Positions 61,278-64,000 of a DNA stretch of 64,000 bases are shown here, one piece after another. The notes beneath the pieces are model-generated. The model had not been told where the DNA came from. It saw only the letters and a program-made list of their open reading frames with translations, and did not search any database. How positions within the stretch are numbered: position 1 is the first letter of the stretch; the number at the start of each line of letters is the position of its first letter. This stretch comes from Aeromonas allosaccharophila. Lineage in GTDB: Bacteria > Pseudomonadota > Gammaproteobacteria > Enterobacterales > Aeromonadaceae. The position numbers and the translations under genes are program-made. The stretch lies in contig NZ_CDBR01000049.1 of assembly GCF_000819685.1 (NCBI RefSeq), forward strand, positions 1 through 64,000. Reading direction: 5' to 3'.

Positions 61278-63199
61278 TGGGCACCTCCCTTGCTCATGGC
61301 TACCAGCTCGTTGACGGCGCGCCACGCTTCGTCGATGGCGGCGTGGGCGTAGGGGCTCCAGCCTGCATCCGAGTTGGCGATGGTGATGTTGCCGATCGGC
61401 TGGCGACCCAGTTCAATCCATTTTTCGCACTGCGCTTCGTCATCAAACAGGGTGTTGGTGACATAGGAGTAACCGTGAGACCAGCGGTTGACCGTGATGG
61501 CGAGGATATCCTGCTCATGGTTGAAACCGGCGCTGCCGAGCATCCCCTGCAACTGCTCGCGGATCATCTGTTCATGCTGCTCGAACGGCATGCCGAGGAT
61601 CATGGCGCGCCCCTTGCGGGACTGCTCGCGGGCCGAGAGGCCGCTGCCCGGCAGGGTCGGCACATAGACCATGTGCAGGCACATGGGCTGATCCGGGCTC
61701 TTGGGATGCTCATAGCCGCCGAGGTTGACCGGATAGTCGAGCTTGACCCGACTGTAGGGGGCTGCGGGGGAGTAGACCTCGTGCACCCCGAGCTTGACGA
61801 AGGCTTGCCAGTTCTTGATCACCACCTTGGTGTAGACCAGCGGCGCCTTGGCGTTCTGGCGCAGCGCCTCCTTCTGGGGCTCCGGCATCTCGGGCACCAT
61901 GTAGGGGATCATCATGTTGTAGCCCGCCATGACTGACTGCTTGGCCCGTACCCGATGCAGTTTCCCCTCCTTGATGTAGGTGACGTCCACCGCCAGCTTG
62001 CCATCGGCGAGGCGCACGTTTTTCGCCTGCAGCGCCGTGCTGCCAAGACGCAGCTGCACCTTGTGCTCCGGCAGGTCGAGCTTGCTGTAGTCAAACTTGG
62101 CCAGCACCACATCCTGCATGGTGTGACCCGGTGCCACCTGCGGGATCAGCTTGCGCACCATCAGGCGAGTGAGCCCGGCGTTGCCATCGGGGAAATGGAA
62201 GATATACGGATCGTCCAGCTCCGCCTGCTCCTCGGCATCCAGCGGCGTCAGATTGAGGCCATCGAAGCCCGGCAAGGCGCAGAGGCGCGCATCGGCGCAG
62301 GCGGTGGCGTCGATGCCGACCGCCTGGAAGTCGTTGGTGCGCTGTTGGAAGTAAGTGATCGCCCGCTCGCTCAGGCCCACTTTATCGCGCAGGAAGGTGG
62401 TGTAGCTGTTGCGGGTGATCCACTCGTCCTGCTGCTCGCGGGTCATGCCGCTCAGGTAGTCGATCTTCGCTTCGTGCAGGGCCAACAGGGCGGCCTTGTC
62501 GGCATCATCGAGGGGGAAGTCACCGATAAATTCTGCCAGTGGGCGGCCGTTCAGGCGATCGCGCGGGATGTCATCCGCCACGTTGTGGCCCGGATCGCCG
62601 TTCACTATCTTGTTGACGCCAAAGTGCTTCTCGTCGAAATAGACGCCGCGGCTCAGCCCCAGATCCGGATAGAAGGTCTGCTGGAAACCGGCGGCCAGCT
62701 CGTCGATATTGACCTCCAGCGCCTTGAGCAGACCGAGTGCTACCGGGCTGTAGACCGAACGCGGTGATTGCAGGGATTCACTGCCGCCATAACCCAGACG
62801 CAGGCCATCGGGAGTGGTGAACTCGTTGCGCTTGGCGTGGCCGCCAAAGTCGTCGTGGTTGTCGAGCAGCAGGATCTTTTTATCCGCGCCGAGCAGTTGC
62901 TGATAGAAGCAGGCTGCGGCCAGACCGCTGATCCCGGCGCCGACGATCACCAGATCGTACTCCCCCTCGAGGGGAATATTGGCAAAATCATACTGCTTGC
63001 CGTCACGGGCGATGCTGTGGGCCGGTTCGAAGGAGCCCGGGTGGTTGCCACGCAGGCCGGTGAGGGCGGGCGGGTAGGCCAGGGTTTTATCCGCCAGCGT
63101 GCTGCCGCCTTCGGCAGCCTTGAGCAGATTGATGGGGGCGACGCCTGCCGCAATGGTGATGGCAACGCCGTTGAGAAAATCTCTGCGTGTAATACTCAT
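61274..63199 (-). CDS. Tat-exported FAD-dependent amine dehydrogenase (spermidine-dehydrogenase-like)
   Basis: A 641-residue exported flavoprotein. The N-terminus has a Tat-like signal (SITRRDFLNGVAITIAAGVA). The FAD-binding motif is LVIVGAGISGLAAACF (about 83-98), followed by LLLDNHDDFGGHAKRNEF and YGGSESLQSP, and WSHGYSYVTNTLF near the C-terminus. It resembles Pseudomonas spermidine dehydrogenase SpdH, which oxidises spermidine in the periplasm. Together with the triheme cytochrome it likely forms a respiratory amine dehydrogenase (inference from family and overlap). A palindrome (63223-63244) sits 24 bases before the start. Confidence 0.88.
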   Translation of the reverse strand: MSITRRDFLNGVAITIAAGVAPINLLKAAEGGSTLADKTLAYPPALTGLRGNHPGSFEPAHSIARDGKQYDFANIPLEGEYDLVIVGAGISGLAAACFYQQLLGADKKILLLDNHDDFGGHAKRNEFTTPDGLRLGYGGSESLQSPRSVYSPVALGLLKALEVNIDELAAGFQQTFYPDLGLSRGVYFDEKHFGVNKIVNGDPGHNVADDIPRDRLNGRPLAEFIGDFPLDDADKAALLALHEAKIDYLSGMTREQQDEWITRNSYTTFLRDKVGLSERAITYFQQRTNDFQAVGIDATACADARLCALPGFDGLNLTPLDAEEQAELDDPYIFHFPDGNAGLTRLMVRKLIPQVAPGHTMQDVVLAKFDYSKLDLPEHKVQLRLGSTALQAKNVRLADGKLAVDVTYIKEGKLHRVRAKQSVMAGYNMMIPYMVPEMPEPQKEALRQNAKAPLVYTKVVIKNWQAFVKLGVHEVYSPAAPYSRVKLDYPVNLGGYEHPKSPDQPMCLHMVYVPTLPGSGLSAREQSRKGRAMILGMPFEQHEQMIREQLQGMLGSAGFNHEQDILAITVNRWSHGYSYVTNTLFDDEAQCEKWIELGRQPIGNITIANSDAGWSPYAHAAIDEAWRAVNELVAMSKGGAQ

Positions 63200-63567
63200 G
63201 GCTATCCCTGTGTTAGGAGAAGTAATGAATAAGTGGATTCATTATGGGAGGGAGACACAGATCCTGTTCAGGATTGGGCGCCGAATCTACCGTTATCCTC
63301 ACGCTGAGTCCATACGATTGCTAATGGATTATTAAGCACCATTTTCCTGCTTGTGACGAGAGTGATGCGCTGATGGGGATGATTTGCCCTGTTGCAGGGG
63401 CGCAGCTCTCCCCGGTTCGGGCCGGTCAATCATTGCCGCCGCTGATTAGTTTGGGAGGCGTTCGGGCATCCTTGTCGACTCGGGGGGATGATCGCGTTAA
63501 GCTCTTAACTACTTGTTTTATCGACTCTCTTTTTACTCACAGGCGTAACAGCCATTCTGGAGGCGCA
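63200..63567. other. Divergent intergenic region with operator-like palindrome
   Basis: 368 bases, A+T-rich near the spermidine-dehydrogenase-like gene, without a credible ORF. It contains the palindrome at 63223-63244 and GC-rich stems (CCCGG..CCGG near 63409-63422). It must hold the promoter of the DUF805 gene (plus strand) and of the oxidase operon (minus strand). Confidence 0.5.
63223..63244. promoter_or_regulatory. Palindrome upstream of spermidine-dehydrogenase-like operon
   Basis: TAATGAAT / ATTCATTA arms (8 bp) with a 6-nt spacer AAGTGG, 24-45 bases before the flavoprotein ATG. It is operator-like, but no regulator gene is adjacent. Confidence 0.65.
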
Positions 63568-63942
63568 ATGAACTGGTATATCTCGGTCCTCAAGCAATAT
63601 GCGGTATTCAGCGGGCGGGCCCGCCGCACCGAATACTGGATGTTTGTGCTGTGCAACGTCATCGTCATGCTGTTGCTCGGCATGGTGGACAAGCTGATTG
63701 GCGGCGACAAGGAGCTGATCAGCTCGATCTATTCGCTGGTGGTGCTGCTGCCATCGCTGGCGGTGGCGGCCCGTCGTCTGCACGACACCGACCGCAGCGC
63801 TTGGTGGCTGCTGCTCGGGCTTATCCCCATTATCGGCACCCTGGTGCTCATCTACTTTATGGTGTGCAACGGCCAGCAGGGGCCGAACCGCTTCGGTGAC
63901 GATCCCAAAGCAGCCCCCTCGCAGGGCTTTATCGTCAGCTAA
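63568..63942 (+). CDS. DUF805 inner-membrane protein
   Basis: A 124-residue protein with four hydrophobic helices in the DUF805 pattern: NWYISVLKQYAVFSGRARRTEYWMFVLCN, LPSLAVAARRLHDTDRSAWWLLLGLIPIIG, and the C-terminal GPNRFGDDP. The family is found widely in proteobacteria; function unknown. GGAGGC lies 5-6 bases before the ATG at 63568. A terminator appears at the very end of the window. Confidence 0.88.
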   Translation: MNWYISVLKQYAVFSGRARRTEYWMFVLCNVIVMLLLGMVDKLIGGDKELISSIYSLVVLLPSLAVAARRLHDTDRSAWWLLLGLIPIIGTLVLIYFMVCNGQQGPNRFGDDPKAAPSQGFIVS

Positions 63943-63981
63943 CGGGCGCAGCTCAGCCAATAATCGGCCAATAAAAAGAGA

Positions 63982-64000
63982 GGGAGGCATCATGCCTCCC
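63982..64000 (+). terminator. Start of a terminator at window edge
   Basis: GGGAGGCAT-C-ATGCCTCCC is a near-perfect 9-bp stem after the DUF805 gene; any U-run would lie beyond the window. Confidence 0.55.

Noticed and set aside
1-64000. Search for CRISPR arrays, tRNA and rRNA genes, insertion sequences and prophage genes
   Set aside because: None was found; no repeat-spacer pattern, no cloverleaf and no transposase, integrase or phage structural protein could be supported.

Overview
The window looks like about 64 kb of a gammaproteobacterial chromosome, most probably Aeromonas. The evidence is the G+C-rich coding sequence, the conserved block mltD-gloB-yafS-rnhA-dnaQ, a TIGR03503-type membrane protein behind dnaQ, azurin, a type I pyruvate kinase that ends exactly like enterobacterial PykF, and a Tus-type terminus protein. 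No insertion sequence, integrase, CRISPR array, tRNA or rRNA was seen. Genus assignment is an inference from gene content.

Layout. 1-6.8 kb: the 3' end of pykF, a structured intergenic region ending in a strong terminator, a 1291-aa SNF2-family helicase, a convergent tus gene and a DUF1127 gene. 7-14 kb: astE, then cell-wall and DNA-metabolism genes (mltD, gloB, yafS, rnhA, dnaQ) and a TIGR03503 protein. 14-16 kb: a REC/HD-GYP response regulator. 16-23 kb: a Fur-boxed iron-siderophore locus with a cytoplasmic ferric-siderophore reductase, a TonB receptor, two FecCD permeases, an ATPase and a binding protein. 23-29 kb: a Cus-type copper/silver efflux locus (cusF, cusA, and cusB with a C-terminal CusF-like domain) next to a small His/Met-rich membrane protein. 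29-37 kb: a FadL-family porin, a membrane protein/HlyD pair, and an AcrAB-type RND adaptor and pump. 37-41 kb: xthA, a pentapeptide-repeat potassium-channel fusion, and a REC-TPR regulator. 41-54 kb: a frameshifted hsp20, apbE, azurin, a Ves/HutD protein, yceH, a binding protein overlapping a diguanylate cyclase, ydcH, a secreted protein overlapping a MATE pump, a SulP transporter with STAS domain, and small genes. 54-58 kb: an aldehyde dehydrogenase, TetR, SCP2-like protein and iron alcohol dehydrogenase operon with a perfect palindromic operator. 58-64 kb: a nucleoside hydrolase, DUF3634, a Tat-exported spermidine-dehydrogenase-like flavoprotein with a triheme cytochrome c, and DUF805.

How the genes work together. 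Four units read as functional circuits: iron acquisition (receptor to reductase under Fur), copper handling (Cus efflux plus azurin further on), aldehyde/alcohol oxidation under a local TetR, and periplasmic amine oxidation feeding electrons to a triheme cytochrome. Three c-di-GMP or signalling modules are of interest: the HD-GYP regulator, the binding-protein/diguanylate-cyclase pair, and the REC-TPR regulator beside a K+ channel. Tus together with one Ter-like sequence at 52.67 kb suggests the window may lie in the replication terminus region. That is a hypothesis, because the Ter-like core could occur once by chance in a sequence this long.

The most useful anomalies are a one-base frameshift in hsp20, a 23-bp tandem duplication creating a mini-ORF overlapping the rnhA start, the pentapeptide-repeat/K+-channel fusion, the 4-nt overlap of a solute-binding protein with a diguanylate cyclase, and the palindromes upstream of the spermidine-dehydrogenase-like and aldehyde-dehydrogenase operons.
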